16,098 nt of DNA from CAZEFK01 sp964511405 (GCA_964511405.1 CAZEFK010000171.1:1-16098); one strand, 5' to 3'. Shown: positions 1-6,756, counted from the first letter of the stretch. The notes: a model not told the origin generated them from the sequence alone. Translations and numbers: made by a program.

Positions 1-1
1 G

Positions 2-2539
2 CGGGGCGCGGCCGCGCGGGCGCTGGCCCAGCAGCTGTTGGACCTGGGCCGGCGGGCCGAGGCGGAGGCGGCGGCGCGCCGGGCGCGCGACCTGGACCCC
101 GCCGGCGTCGACGGCGACCTGGCCATGGCCGCGGTCATGCTGGACGCGGCCCGCCCGGTGGACGCCTTCGCCGCGGTCGGCGCGGCCCTGGCCAAGGACC
201 CCGCCAACGCCGAGGCCCAGGCGCTGCGGGTCAACCTGCTGGTCCGCCTGAACCGGCTGGACGAGGCGCTGCCGCTGGTGGAGCGGCTGGTCGCCGCGGC
301 GCCCGCCGACCATCGCCTGCTGCTGGCCGCCGGCAGCCTGTATCAACAGAAGAAGCGCGCGGTCGATGCCGTCGACGCGCTGACCCGAGCCATCGCGCTC
401 GATCCGCGCGCTGTCGACGCCTACCGGATCCGGGCGGCGGCCCTGGCCTGCCTGGCCCGGCACGACGAGGCCGCGGCGGATGGCCAGCGCGCGGTGGCGC
501 TGGCGCCCGACCGCATGGCGCCCTGGACCGGCTACCTGTTCAATCTCAGCTACCACCCGACCTGGCCGGCCGCGCGCATCGTCGCCGAGTTCAAGCGCTG
601 GGGCGCGGCGCAGGCGTACCTGGCGCCGCCGGAGCGCGGCTGGGACGTGGTGCCCGATCCCGGCCGCCGCCTGCGTATCGGCTATGTGTCGCCGGATTTC
701 CGCGACCACACCTCGCGCTTCTACTACGAGCCCCTGCTCGAGCATCATGACCGCGCGAGGGTCGAGCTGTTCGCCTATGCCTCGGTCGCGACCCCCGACC
801 AGCACACCCAGCGCATCCGCACCTATTTCGACCATTGGCGGCCGATCCAGGGGCTGAGCGACCACGAAGCGGCGGAGCTGGTCCGGCGCGACCGCATCGA
901 CATTCTGGTCGACGCCACCAACCACATGGCGCAGGGGCGGCTCCGGCTGTTTGCGCGCAAGCCGGCGCCGGTGCAGGTGACTTGGCTCGGCAGCATCTGG
1001 ACCTCGGGCCTGGCCGCCATGGACTACACGCTGCAGGACCCGCACATGGCCCCGTCGGAGGCCGATGCCCTGTTCGCCGAGCGGATCTGGCGCCTGCCGC
1101 ATAGCCTGTTCTGCTACCGCGCGCCCGACCTTGATGCGGTCGCGCCGCTGCCGGCCCGGTCCAAGGGCCATGTCACCTTCGGCTATACCGGGCGCACCGA
1201 ACGCCTCAACGACCGCGTGATCGGCTGCTGGGCGTGGCTGCTGGCGGCGGTGCCCGGGGCGCGGCTGGTACTCGACTACCCGGCCTTTGCCGACCCCCGC
1301 ACGGTCGAGCACTTCGCGGCGCGGTTCCGGGACCACGGCGCCGACCTCGGACGGATCGCGTTTTCCCATAGCCAGCCCGTCGGCCAAGCCCTGGCCGGCA
1401 TCGACATCCTGCTGGACAGTTTTCCGCACAGCGGCGGCACGATGCTGTTCGACGCCCTGTGGCTGGGCGTGCCGGTGCTGACCCTGGCCGAACGCCCGCC
1501 CTGCGGCCGCATCGGGGCCGGGCTGATGACCAATCTGGGCTTGTCCGAGTGGATCGCCTGTTCCGAGGACGACTATGTAGCCAAGGCGGCGGCGTTTGCC
1601 GGCCGGCTCGATGAGCTGGCGGAGCTGCGGCGGACCCTGCGGCACCGGCTGCAGCACTCGCCGCTGATGGACGAAACAGGCTTCGCGACGGCAGTCGATC
1701 GGGCGTTCCGAGAGATGTGGCAGGCGTGGTGCCGGACCCAGCCGGCACCGGCGGTCCTGCCGGCGGACGATCGCACCGGCCCGCCGGCGCTGTGGACCAG
1801 CCGCCGCCTGCGCTGGCAGGGCGACTACCGGCAAGCGCTGGCCGTGGCCCGCGCCGCCGAGGCGGCGGCGCCCAGCAGCGCCGCCGCTGCGCTGGCGGTG
1901 TCCGAGGCGCAGATCGACCTGGGCGCAGAGCCGGCGGCGCGGGCGGTCCTGGAGCGACTGACGGCCCTGCCCGAGCCGCCGGAGGGGGCCTGGACCGCGT
2001 TGGCGCGCTGCTGGATCGCGGCGCGGCGGCCGGCCGACGCCCTGGCCGCGGCGCATCGGGCTCGGCAGCAGGCGCCCTTGTCCCATGCCGCCTGGGCGGT
2101 CGAGGCCTTGGCCCATCTGATGGCCGGCGATACCGCCGCGGCCGAGGCTGCGGGCACGCGGGCGATCACGCTGGCCGCCGACGACCCCGAGACGCTGATG
2201 GTGATGGGGCTGGTGCTGATGCTGCAGGGCGATGCCAGCGAGGGCCAGCAGTTGATCGAGACCGCGGCCGGCCTGGCGCCGTCCGTGCCCGAGGTCTGGG
2301 AGACCCTGGCGGCCATCCATGCCCGCCAGGGCCGCGCCGACAGCGCCGCCGCCCTGGCCCGGCGGGCGGTCGCCGCCAAGCCACATCGCTGGCGCGCCCA
2401 GGCGCTGCTGGCCGAGATCGAGCGCCTGGCCGGCCGCAGCGCCGCCGCCGAACCCTACTGGCGCGCCGCCTACCGCCACAGCGGCGGCGAACTGGGGCTG
2501 CTGATGAGCCTGTCCGACGCGATCGCCACGCGGCGGTAG
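2..2539 (+). CDS. TPR - GT41 glycosyltransferase - TPR protein (O-GlcNAc transferase/SPINDLY-like), 5' end outside window
   Basis: The reading frame is open from base 2 with no clear start. A TTG at 38 is in frame, but TPR-like sequence continues upstream of it, so the gene probably begins outside the window. Residues are numbered from that TTG. Residues 1-165 are alanine-rich TPR helices. Residues 210-565 match the GT41 fold: RLRIGYVSPDFRDH (H224 at the position of human OGT His498), PAPVQVTWLGS (310-319), FGYTGRTERLND (381-392), and the sugar-nucleotide loop SFPHSGGTMLFDALWLGVP (461-479). Residues about 590-833 form a second set of TPRs, an unusual carboxy-terminal addition. GT41 enzymes transfer a sugar, usually GlcNAc from UDP-GlcNAc, to Ser/Thr of proteins in the cytoplasm; donor and target are unknown here. 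The residue aligning with the catalytic-site lysine of OGT is Arg389. In alphaproteobacteria such proteins are often linked to glycosylation of surface or flagellar proteins, but no such neighbour is visible. Confidence 0.88.
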   Translation, partial: RGAAARALAQQLLDLGRRAEAEAAARRARDLDPAGVDGDLAMAAVMLDAARPVDAFAAVGAALAKDPANAEAQALRVNLLVRLNRLDEALPLVERLVAAAPADHRLLLAAGSLYQQKKRAVDAVDALTRAIALDPRAVDAYRIRAAALACLARHDEAAADGQRAVALAPDRMAPWTGYLFNLSYHPTWPAARIVAEFKRWGAAQAYLAPPERGWDVVPDPGRRLRIGYVSPDFRDHTSRFYYEPLLEHHDRARVELFAYASVATPDQHTQRIRTYFDHWRPIQGLSDHEAAELVRRDRIDILVDATNHMAQGRLRLFARKPAPVQVTWLGSIWTSGLAAMDYTLQDPHMAPSEADALFAERIWRLPHSLFCYRAPDLDAVAPLPARSKGHVTFGYTGRTERLNDRVIGCWAWLLAAVPGARLVLDYPAFADPRTVEHFAARFRDHGADLGRIAFSHSQPVGQALAGIDILLDSFPHSGGTMLFDALWLGVPVLTLAERPPCGRIGAGLMTNLGLSEWIACSEDDYVAKAAAFAGRLDELAELRRTLRHRLQHSPLMDETGFATAVDRAFREMWQAWCRTQPAPAVLPADDRTGPPALWTSRRLRWQGDYRQALAVARAAEAAAPSSAAAALAVSEAQIDLGAEPAARAVLERLTALPEPPEGAWTALARCWIAARRPADALAAAHRARQQAPLSHAAWAVEALAHLMAGDTAAAEAAGTRAITLAADDPETLMVMGLVLMLQGDASEGQQLIETAAGLAPSVPEVWETLAAIHARQGRADSAAALARRAVAAKPHRWRAQALLAEIERLAGRSAAAEPYWRAAYRHSGGELGLLMSLSDAIATRR

Positions 2540-2567
2540 GGATGGCGCCGCGGGGCGATGTCGCGGC

Positions 2568-2630
2568 TCAATCGAAGAAGTCGGCGTCGCCCTCCGACAG
2601 GTAGGCGCGTGTCGCCTGGGGGATCGGCAT
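2568..2630 (-). pseudogene. 20-codon tail of a truncated minus-strand gene
   Basis: Reading the minus strand from 2630 gives MPIPQATRAYLSEGDADFFD followed by TGA at 2570-2568. Nineteen of the 20 sense codons before the stop, all but ACA and GAT being G- or C-ending, give the strong third-position bias of real genes here, and the acidic end looks like a genuine carboxy terminus. The upstream part is missing: the next bases are the first GGTGACA repeat. I read this as the remnant of a gene cut by the element that left the repeats. The family is not recognised. A chance reading frame cannot be excluded at this length. Confidence 0.3.
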
Positions 2631-2774
2631 AAGTTTCGGTGACAATAAGTTTCGGTGACAGTACATTCAAGGCCAGTTTCGGTGACAGTGCATTCAAGGA
2701 GCGGCATCGCAATTTGAGGGGTTCCGGTGACAGTGCACTCCAGGGAGTTCCGGCAACAGTGTCACCGTAATTCC
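2629..2774. repeat. Cluster of degenerate GGTGACA repeats, probable relic of an insertion-sequence end
   Basis: A perfect 16-bp tandem repeat ATAAGTTTCGGTGACA occupies 2629-2644 and 2645-2660. A 25-bp unit beginning AGTTTCGGTGACAGT occurs at 2648-2672 and 2675-2699 with one mismatch. Degenerate copies follow at 2720-2745 (GGTTCCGGTGACAGTGCA) and 2746-2760 (AGTTCCGGCAACAGT). The GGTGACA cores (GGCAACA in the last copy) end at 2644, 2660, 2687, 2732 and 2758. An inverted copy, TGTCACCGTAATTCC, starts at 2760. Arrays of same-direction repeats starting TGTCACCG when read inward resemble the multiple transposase-binding sites at the ends of IS21-type elements. No transposase gene remains in the window, so this would be a decayed or solo end. 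The repeats are directly visible; the element family is inference. Confidence 0.55.
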
Positions 2775-2811
2775 ATGCTCCGCGCGGCATAGGGCAGCGC
2801 GCAGAGACCGC

Positions 2812-2840
2812 TTGACCCGGCCGGCGGCGCTGCCGCTAAA
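2812..2840 (+). promoter_or_regulatory. Candidate promoter for the YcxB-like gene
   Basis: TTGACC at 2812-2817 is followed after 17 bases by GCTAAA at 2835-2840. This gives five of six matches to the -35 consensus and three of six to the -10. It is the best such pair in the intergenic region and points at the gene starting at 2979. It would leave a leader of about 130 bases. The call rests on consensus only. Confidence 0.25.
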
Positions 2841-2856
2841 GGAAGGGGCGGCACGG

Positions 2857-2903
2857 GAATGCCGGGAGACCGGCGTCGCCGATCCAGATGTGAACCGGCA
2901 TTC
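2857..2903. repeat. 9-bp perfect inverted repeat in the YcxB-gene leader
   Basis: GAATGCCGG at 2857-2865 and CCGGCATTC at 2895-2903 are exact reverse complements separated by 29 bases. They lie between the candidate promoter and the chosen start at 2979. They could form a leader hairpin or be two half-sites for a regulator. TTCAC also recurs at 2901-2905 and 2912-2916. Confidence 0.35.
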
Positions 2904-2978
2904 ACGGCCCGTTCACAGCGGCGCGCGGGACCGCGTGCAGATTGGGCCCCGAGACCGCCATCAGCCGGACGCGACTCG

Positions 2979-3545
2979 ATGGGCACAGCCGAAACCGATG
3001 CCGCCGATGGCCTGACCGTCGAGTTCACGCCGACGGCCGACGACTATGCCGCGTTTTGGGACCATCTGGACCGGACATCGCCGGTGGTGCGCCGCCGCTA
3101 TCGGCTCACCACGGCCCTTGTCGTCGTCTTTTCGATCGCCATGGCCGTGTTGATCGCGACGGGGCCGCGCCGCGCTGTGGGCTTCGGAACGTCCTTGCTG
3201 CTTGGCTATATCGGGCTTTATCTCGTCTGGATCCTGTTCCTCCGGCGCCCGCTGGTTCGCCGCAGCGCGCGACGCCGGATGCGGGACGGCACGTTCCTGT
3301 CCTACCTGGCGCCCACACGCCTGACGGCATCCCCGGCCGGCATCGCTGTCAGCAACGCGCTCAGCCAGTCAGCCTATGCCTGGTCGGCCGTCACCGATCT
3401 CACGGTGACCGCCGGCGCGATCTACGTCTTTGTGAATTCGATGGCCGCGATCATCATTCCCGTCCGCGCCTTTCCCGATCAGGCGACCTTCGCCGCTTTC
3501 GCCGACGGTCTTCGACGGCAGCGCCAGGCGGCGTCCGGCGGCTAG
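2979..3545 (+). CDS. YcxB-like two-helix membrane protein
   Basis: This encodes 188 residues from ATG at 2979. The layout fits the YcxB-like family: a short soluble amino terminus (VEFTPTADDYAAFWDHL, 14-30), two membrane segments at about 42-61 and 66-88, a basic stretch (RRPLVRRSARRR, 89-100), and a carboxy-terminal beta-rich domain (LTASPAGIAVSN, 115-126; AYAWSAVTDLTVTAGAIYVF, 132-151; IIIPVRAFPD, 158-167). The last part resembles PH-like domains of bacterial membrane proteins. Function is unknown for the family. An in-frame ATG at 2859, with a GGAAGGGG stretch about 12 bases ahead, would add 40 arginine- and proline-rich residues that look non-coding, so 2979 is preferred although its own ribosome site is poor. 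The gene is convergent with the LprI-like gene. Hypothetical product with a fairly secure family assignment. Confidence 0.7.
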   Translation: MGTAETDAADGLTVEFTPTADDYAAFWDHLDRTSPVVRRRYRLTTALVVVFSIAMAVLIATGPRRAVGFGTSLLLGYIGLYLVWILFLRRPLVRRSARRRMRDGTFLSYLAPTRLTASPAGIAVSNALSQSAYAWSAVTDLTVTAGAIYVFVNSMAAIIIPVRAFPDQATFAAFADGLRRQRQAASGG

Positions 3546-3571
3546 CCGTCCACGCAATAGCGGCTGGTTTT
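3542..3571 (+). terminator. Candidate rho-independent terminator after the YcxB-like gene
   Basis: CTAGCCG (3542-3548), overlapping the stop codon, can pair with CGGCTGG (3561-3567) through a 12-base loop with one G-U pair, followed by TTTT at 3568-3571. A second hairpin, CCGGC (3618-3622) with GCCGG (3631-3635), lies next to the stop of the opposing gene but lacks a T tract in either direction. Confidence 0.4.
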
Positions 3572-3638
3572 GCATCGAACCGCGGCGTTGCAAATCTGAC
3601 GCGCTGTCGCCGTAACTCCGGCGCTCTGATGCCGGGTC

Positions 3639-4598
3639 CTATCGATGGGGCGGGAGCGGCTCGAGCCTGGTGCGATCGAACGGCATCGGCATCGCCAGCA
3701 GCGGCTCCAGCGACGTCCAGGGAATGGTCGCGGGCTCCATCGGGAACTGGAGGTTGACGGTGAGGCCGGTTGCGTCGAAAGACCAGAGCGTCGGGGCAAG
3801 GGTACACGCCTCCAGGACGTCCACGTCCTTGGCCTCGACCGGAGCCAGCGCGGCCGTCACGGCGGCGATCAGCTTCGCCTGCCAGCCGACGTCCGGGCGG
3901 AACAGGTCCTCGGCCCGCAGCTCGCGGCCCTGCTTGGGCAGGTAGTGGCGGTACTCCCAGTTGTAGAACGCGTGCGCGGCCAAATGGCCGAGGATGGTGG
4001 TGTCGATCCTGAGCGTGACCAGGTCCGGACGCAGGCGGTCCACCGTCACCGTGACCTCGGTGTCGCTCTCGGTCCTGGCGACGGCTGCCAGCTTGGCGTC
4101 CGTCGCCTCGATCCAGGCGCGGGTGGCGGCGGGAAGCGACGCCCCGTCGGGATGCGGCGTGGTGACCGTCACGAACGCGTAGGGCTCGTCGCCAGGGTCC
4201 TGGGTCGGCGTGTCGTAGCTCCGGGTGATCATCAGGAACCGGGTGCCACCGATGGTCCGGACGGCGTTCGCCAGCGCATCGAGACGCGCGGCATAGCTCG
4301 ATTCGAGGCAGGCCTCCATCCGATCCGCCGCCTGGCGGCAGCGCTGCCGCCGCCACTTCACCCAGTCCGCCTCGTCGCGTCGCATGAGCGCCTGGTTGGC
4401 CGGGCCGAGCTGCCCGAGCACGCCGGCATAGGCCTGGGCCAGCCTGGCGTCGGCCCTGGACAAGGCCGGCGAGGTGCAGATAGCCCTCTCGTCGAGGGTT
4501 GCCGCCTTGCGGCAGTCGAAGCTGGCGGCCGACGCCGGAGCAGCCGCGAAGGCAGCCAACAAGGCCAGGATGCCGATGGTCGGCGAAACCCTGGTCAT
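3639..4598 (-). CDS. Secreted LprI-like (DUF1311) protein with DUF3298-like C-terminal domain
   Basis: This encodes 319 residues from ATG at 4598, with AAGGA five bases upstream. The frame is open further upstream, but only this start places a signal peptide at the amino terminus (MTRVSPTIGILALLAAFAAA, cleavage near ASA-AS at 24). Residues 26-110 match the LprI-like/DUF1311 pattern: SFDCRKAATLDERAICTSP, then LSRADARLAQAYAGVL, DEADWVKWRRQRC and CLESSYAARLDAL. Cysteines 29, 41, 87 and 97 could form two disulfides. Mycobacterial LprI inhibits lysozyme, but for most DUF1311 proteins no activity is known. The rest (about 118-319), with KQGRELRAEDLF, LWSFDATGLTVNL and IPWTSLEPLL, resembles the DUF3298/RsiV-type extracytoplasmic domain. 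A periplasmic or envelope role is likely. It lies 64 bases downstream of the cupin gene on the same strand and could be co-transcribed with it. Confidence 0.75.
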   Translation of the reverse strand: MTRVSPTIGILALLAAFAAAPASAASFDCRKAATLDERAICTSPALSRADARLAQAYAGVLGQLGPANQALMRRDEADWVKWRRQRCRQAADRMEACLESSYAARLDALANAVRTIGGTRFLMITRSYDTPTQDPGDEPYAFVTVTTPHPDGASLPAATRAWIEATDAKLAAVARTESDTEVTVTVDRLRPDLVTLRIDTTILGHLAAHAFYNWEYRHYLPKQGRELRAEDLFRPDVGWQAKLIAAVTAALAPVEAKDVDVLEACTLAPTLWSFDATGLTVNLQFPMEPATIPWTSLEPLLAMPMPFDRTRLEPLPPHR

Positions 4599-4662
4599 CG
4601 GCGTCCTTGACGGTTGCTGTTTACGCGCATCGGTCGGATTTTCAGTCAGAGCAGCGTCAGCG

Positions 4663-5073
4663 TCACGGTAATTCCTGGTCGGACATGCCGGGGCCGTCAA
4701 CATTGACGACCGTTTCGCGTTCGCCGACGCGGACAAAGACGTAGCGCACGTCATCGCCGCCCTCGACGATCTGGCAGCGATGGATGGCGCGGCGCGGGAA
4801 ATAGGCGTAGTCGCCCGGTCCAATCTCGAAGCTCTGCGTGCCGTCGGCGCCGAAATCCACGCGGATGCGGCCGGAGAGCATGAACATGACGCTGTCGAAT
4901 TCCTGGTGATGGTGCCATTGGCTTGGCGCCGCGAGCGCCGTCACGTGGCACTGGCCGACCCAGAGCGGGCCGGCTTCGAGCGCCTTCCTGCGGTTCTGGC
5001 CGGGCGTCCGGGGCCCTGGGACGAGGTCTTCGGCCTTCACGTAGCCGATCGTTTCGAAGAGTCCGGTGCTCAT
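4663..5073 (-). CDS. Small cupin-domain protein
   Basis: This encodes 136 residues, a single-domain cupin. Motif 1 is WHHHQEFDSVMFMLSG (53-68) and motif 2 is IGPGDYAYFPRRAIHRC (84-100). H54, H56 and H98 are the expected metal-binding histidines. The glutamate normally seven residues before the motif 1 glycine is Ser61 here, with Asp60 and Glu58 nearby, so metal binding may be altered. AGAGGA lies seven bases ahead of the ATG. The gene is divergent from the AraC-family gene with 62 bases between starts, a common arrangement for a regulator and its target. Small cupins include dioxygenases, isomerases and ligand sensors; no substrate can be assigned. Confidence 0.8.
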   Translation of the reverse strand: MSTGLFETIGYVKAEDLVPGPRTPGQNRRKALEAGPLWVGQCHVTALAAPSQWHHHQEFDSVMFMLSGRIRVDFGADGTQSFEIGPGDYAYFPRRAIHRCQIVEGGDDVRYVFVRVGERETVVNVDGPGMSDQELP

Positions 5074-5135
5074 GGGGAAATCCTCTCATCCGCTCACCCC
5101 TTCCGGCGGGGCGCCCCTCTCAATAGAGTGGCCGG
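5074..5135. promoter_or_regulatory. Divergent promoter region between the cupin and AraC-family genes
   Basis: These 62 bases must contain the start signals of at least the cupin gene. A perfect palindrome GGGGCGCCCC lies at 5108-5117. No convincing -35/-10 pair could be picked, and the AraC-family start lacks a good ribosome-binding site. The right edge runs into one arm of the inverted repeat described separately. Confidence 0.35.
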
Positions 5136-5176
5136 ATGAAGACGAGCGGCCAATTTCTGTCGCCAACCAGACAAGC
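5128..5176 (+). repeat. Proximal arm of the inverted repeat around the AraC-family gene
   Basis: This arm covers the start codon and first 13 codons of the AraC-family gene. Its reverse complement recurs at 5944-5993. The inner 29 bases (5148-5176 against 5944-5972) agree at 25 positions, including TGTCGCCAA and GACAAGC. The outer part GTGGCCGGATGAA (GTGACCGGACGAA in the other arm) aligns with one inserted base. Two TTGGC elements, read on the minus strand, lie 13 bases apart in both arms. Confidence 0.6.
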
Positions 5177-5942
5177 GCAGATTCTCCCCTTCGAAACCGC
5201 CTCGCGGCCGGTGGTCGGCTTCAGCTGCGACTATCCCGCCGGCCTCGCCACGCCGCCGCACAGCCATCCGAGGGCGCAACTCCTTTACGCCGTGTCGGGC
5301 GTCATGCGCGTGGACACGGGCATGTCGAGCTACCAGGTGCCGCCCACCACGGGCCTCTTCCTGCCGGCCGGGGCCGAGCATGCGATCCTCATGGACGGGC
5401 CGGTCGCCATGCGCGCCCTCTTCCTGCGGGAGGACGCCGCGAGCCGGATCACGGCGGAGCCCAAGGTGATCGCGATCTCCGGTCTCCTGCGCGAGGTCAT
5501 CCTGGCCGCTTGCGCCGAACCGGTCGAGTGGGCGCCCGGTGGCCGCGGCCACCATCTGACCGAACTCGCGCTCGACGAGATCGGCCGCGCCACCCCGCTG
5601 CCCCTCGGGCTGCCCTGGCCGCAGGATAGGCGGCTGAGGCGCGTGGTCGAGGCGCTCCTCGAGCGTCCCAACGACCGGCGCGGCCTCGAGGCCTGGGCCG
5701 ATGTCGCCAATGCCTCGAGCCGGACCCTCGCGCGGCTGTTCCGGGCCGAGACCGGCATGAGCTTCCGGCAATGGCGGCAGCAGGCGCGGCTGACGGCGAG
5801 CCTGAGCGCGCTCGCCACGGGCACGCCGCTGGCACGCGCCGCCGCCAAGGCCGGCTTCGCATCCGTCCCCGCCTTCGGCGCTGCTTTCCGGGCGCAGTTC
5901 GGTCTGACCCCAGGCCAGGCGCGGCATCTGGAATTCGGCTGA
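5136..5942 (+). CDS. AraC-family transcriptional regulator with N-terminal cupin domain
   Basis: This encodes 268 residues. The amino-terminal ligand domain is cupin-like, with PPHSHPRAQLLYAVSG (40-55) and TGLFLPAGAEHAI (72-84). The carboxy-terminal DNA-binding domain (about 165-268) has the two helix-turn-helix units of the family: LEAWADVANASSRTLARLF (184-202) and the segment RAAAKAGFASVPAFGAAFR (234-252) followed by the conserved FGLTPGQAR (255-263). FRQWRQQARL (210-219) is the linker helix. The layout, with histidines in the cupin part, resembles NimR/YeaM-type regulators rather than the larger AraC or GlxA types. It is divergent from the cupin gene and 108 bases ahead of the GNAT gene, so either is a plausible target. 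The arms of an inverted repeat lie at its start and just after its stop. The effector is unknown. Confidence 0.88.
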   Translation: MKTSGQFLSPTRQAQILPFETASRPVVGFSCDYPAGLATPPHSHPRAQLLYAVSGVMRVDTGMSSYQVPPTTGLFLPAGAEHAILMDGPVAMRALFLREDAASRITAEPKVIAISGLLREVILAACAEPVEWAPGGRGHHLTELALDEIGRATPLPLGLPWPQDRRLRRVVEALLERPNDRRGLEAWADVANASSRTLARLFRAETGMSFRQWRQQARLTASLSALATGTPLARAAAKAGFASVPAFGAAFRAQFGLTPGQARHLEFG

Positions 5943-5943
5943 G

Positions 5944-5993
5944 GCTTGTCCGATTGGCGACATAGATTGGCCGGATATCTTTCGTCCGGTCAC
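5944..5993 (-). repeat. Distal arm of the inverted repeat, upstream of the GNAT gene
   Basis: The arm starts one base after the AraC-family stop codon and ends 57 bases before the GNAT start. On the minus strand it reads as a diverged copy of the AraC gene start: RKISGQSMSPIGQA against MKTSGQFLSPTRQA. The copy has ACG in place of ATG plus one extra base, so it cannot act as a gene start in the same way. GATTGGC occurs twice, at 5952-5958 and 5965-5971. This could be an operator of the regulator or a leftover of a duplicated gene end. Confidence 0.6.
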
Positions 5994-6050
5994 GTAGACG
6001 TCTCCGAACAACCCCGGCCCCACAGGCCTGGCAATCTCACGGAGAGGACG

Positions 6051-6725
6051 ATGGATCTGTCAGACTGGCACGGTGCGCCTCGGCCCGAACGGGTGGTCCT
6101 GGAGGGCCGCTATGCGCAGCTGGAGCCGTTGAGCGAGGCCCGGCATGGCGCCGAGCTCTTCGCGTCGGCGATCCAGCCCGGCGCCGACGACCGGTTCAAA
6201 TACCTCCCCGACCGCACCCCGCCCGCCTACGCGGCCTTTTCCGACTGGCTCCAAAAGGCTGAAACCTCGACCGACTCGCTCTTCTCGGCGGTGATCGACA
6301 TCGGCACCGGCCGGGCCGAAGGCCGCCAGGCGCTGATGCGCATCGACGCCGCCAATGGCGTGGTGGAGGTCGGCAACATCCTCTGGGGCCCGGCGATTTC
6401 GCGCACACGGATCACCACCGAGGCGCTGTTCCTGGCGGCGCGCTATGTCTTCGACACGCTCGGCTATCGCCGCTTCGAATGGAAATGCAACGCCCGGAAC
6501 GAGCCCTCCACGCGCGCCGCCGAGCGCTTCGGCTTCGTCTATGAGGGCACGTTCCGCAACCACATGGTGGTGAAGGGCGAGAACCGCGACACGGCTTGGT
6601 ATGCGATGACGGACAGCGACTGGCAGGCGGTAAAGCCCGCCTATCTCGCCTGGCTCGACCCCGCCAATTTTGACGCCGAGGGCCGGCAGCGGAGCAAGCT
6701 CTCGCCACCGTCCCGGGCCGGCTAG
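6051..6725 (+). CDS. GNAT-family N-acetyltransferase (RimJ/RimL-like)
   Basis: This encodes 224 residues from ATG at 6051, with a strong ribosome site GGAGAGG ending three bases upstream. The frame is open further upstream, but that part overlaps the inverted-repeat arm and has no good start. The protein follows the Acetyltransf_3 pattern: RYAQLEPLSEARHGAELF (20-37), the core strand VVEVGNILWGPAISRTRIT (104-122) leading into the acetyl-CoA-binding loop and helix, then YVFDTLGYRRFEWKCNARN (132-150), STRAAERFGFVYEGTFRNH (153-171) and ENRDTAWYAM (177-186). Such enzymes move an acetyl group from acetyl-CoA to an amino group of a protein terminus, small metabolite or antibiotic; the acceptor cannot be told. 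It lies downstream of the AraC-family gene and convergent to the 48-residue gene. Confidence 0.85.
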   Translation: MDLSDWHGAPRPERVVLEGRYAQLEPLSEARHGAELFASAIQPGADDRFKYLPDRTPPAYAAFSDWLQKAETSTDSLFSAVIDIGTGRAEGRQALMRIDAANGVVEVGNILWGPAISRTRITTEALFLAARYVFDTLGYRRFEWKCNARNEPSTRAAERFGFVYEGTFRNHMVVKGENRDTAWYAMTDSDWQAVKPAYLAWLDPANFDAEGRQRSKLSPPSRAG

Positions 6726-6756
6726 ACCAATGCCAAGGGCCAGGTGGGCCCGCCGA

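Noticed and set aside
2470..2790. Minus-strand open frame of 106 codons over the GGTGACA repeats
   Set aside because: It translates the repeats themselves (LSPKL recurring) and the antisense of the GT41 gene end; a typical spurious frame in insertion-sequence ends.
2859..2978. Upstream ATG start for the YcxB-like gene, with a GGAAGGGG stretch ahead
   Set aside because: The added 40 residues are Arg/Pro-rich, unlike the family, and would place coding sequence over a perfect inverted repeat. It is kept only as an alternative.
5128..5993. AraC gene as a mobile cassette with terminal inverted repeats
   Set aside because: The arms overlap the coding start, no target-site duplication was seen outside them, and no recombinase is nearby. 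An operator or decayed duplicate is simpler.
5094..6023. Minus-strand open frame of 309 codons opposite the AraC-family gene
   Set aside because: Only its start resembles the AraC amino terminus, because of the inverted repeat; the rest is antisense to the AraC gene.
6738..6752. GGGCC-AGGTG-GGCCC hairpin between the convergent GNAT and 48-residue genes as a terminator
   Set aside because: The stem is only five pairs and has no T tract on either strand.
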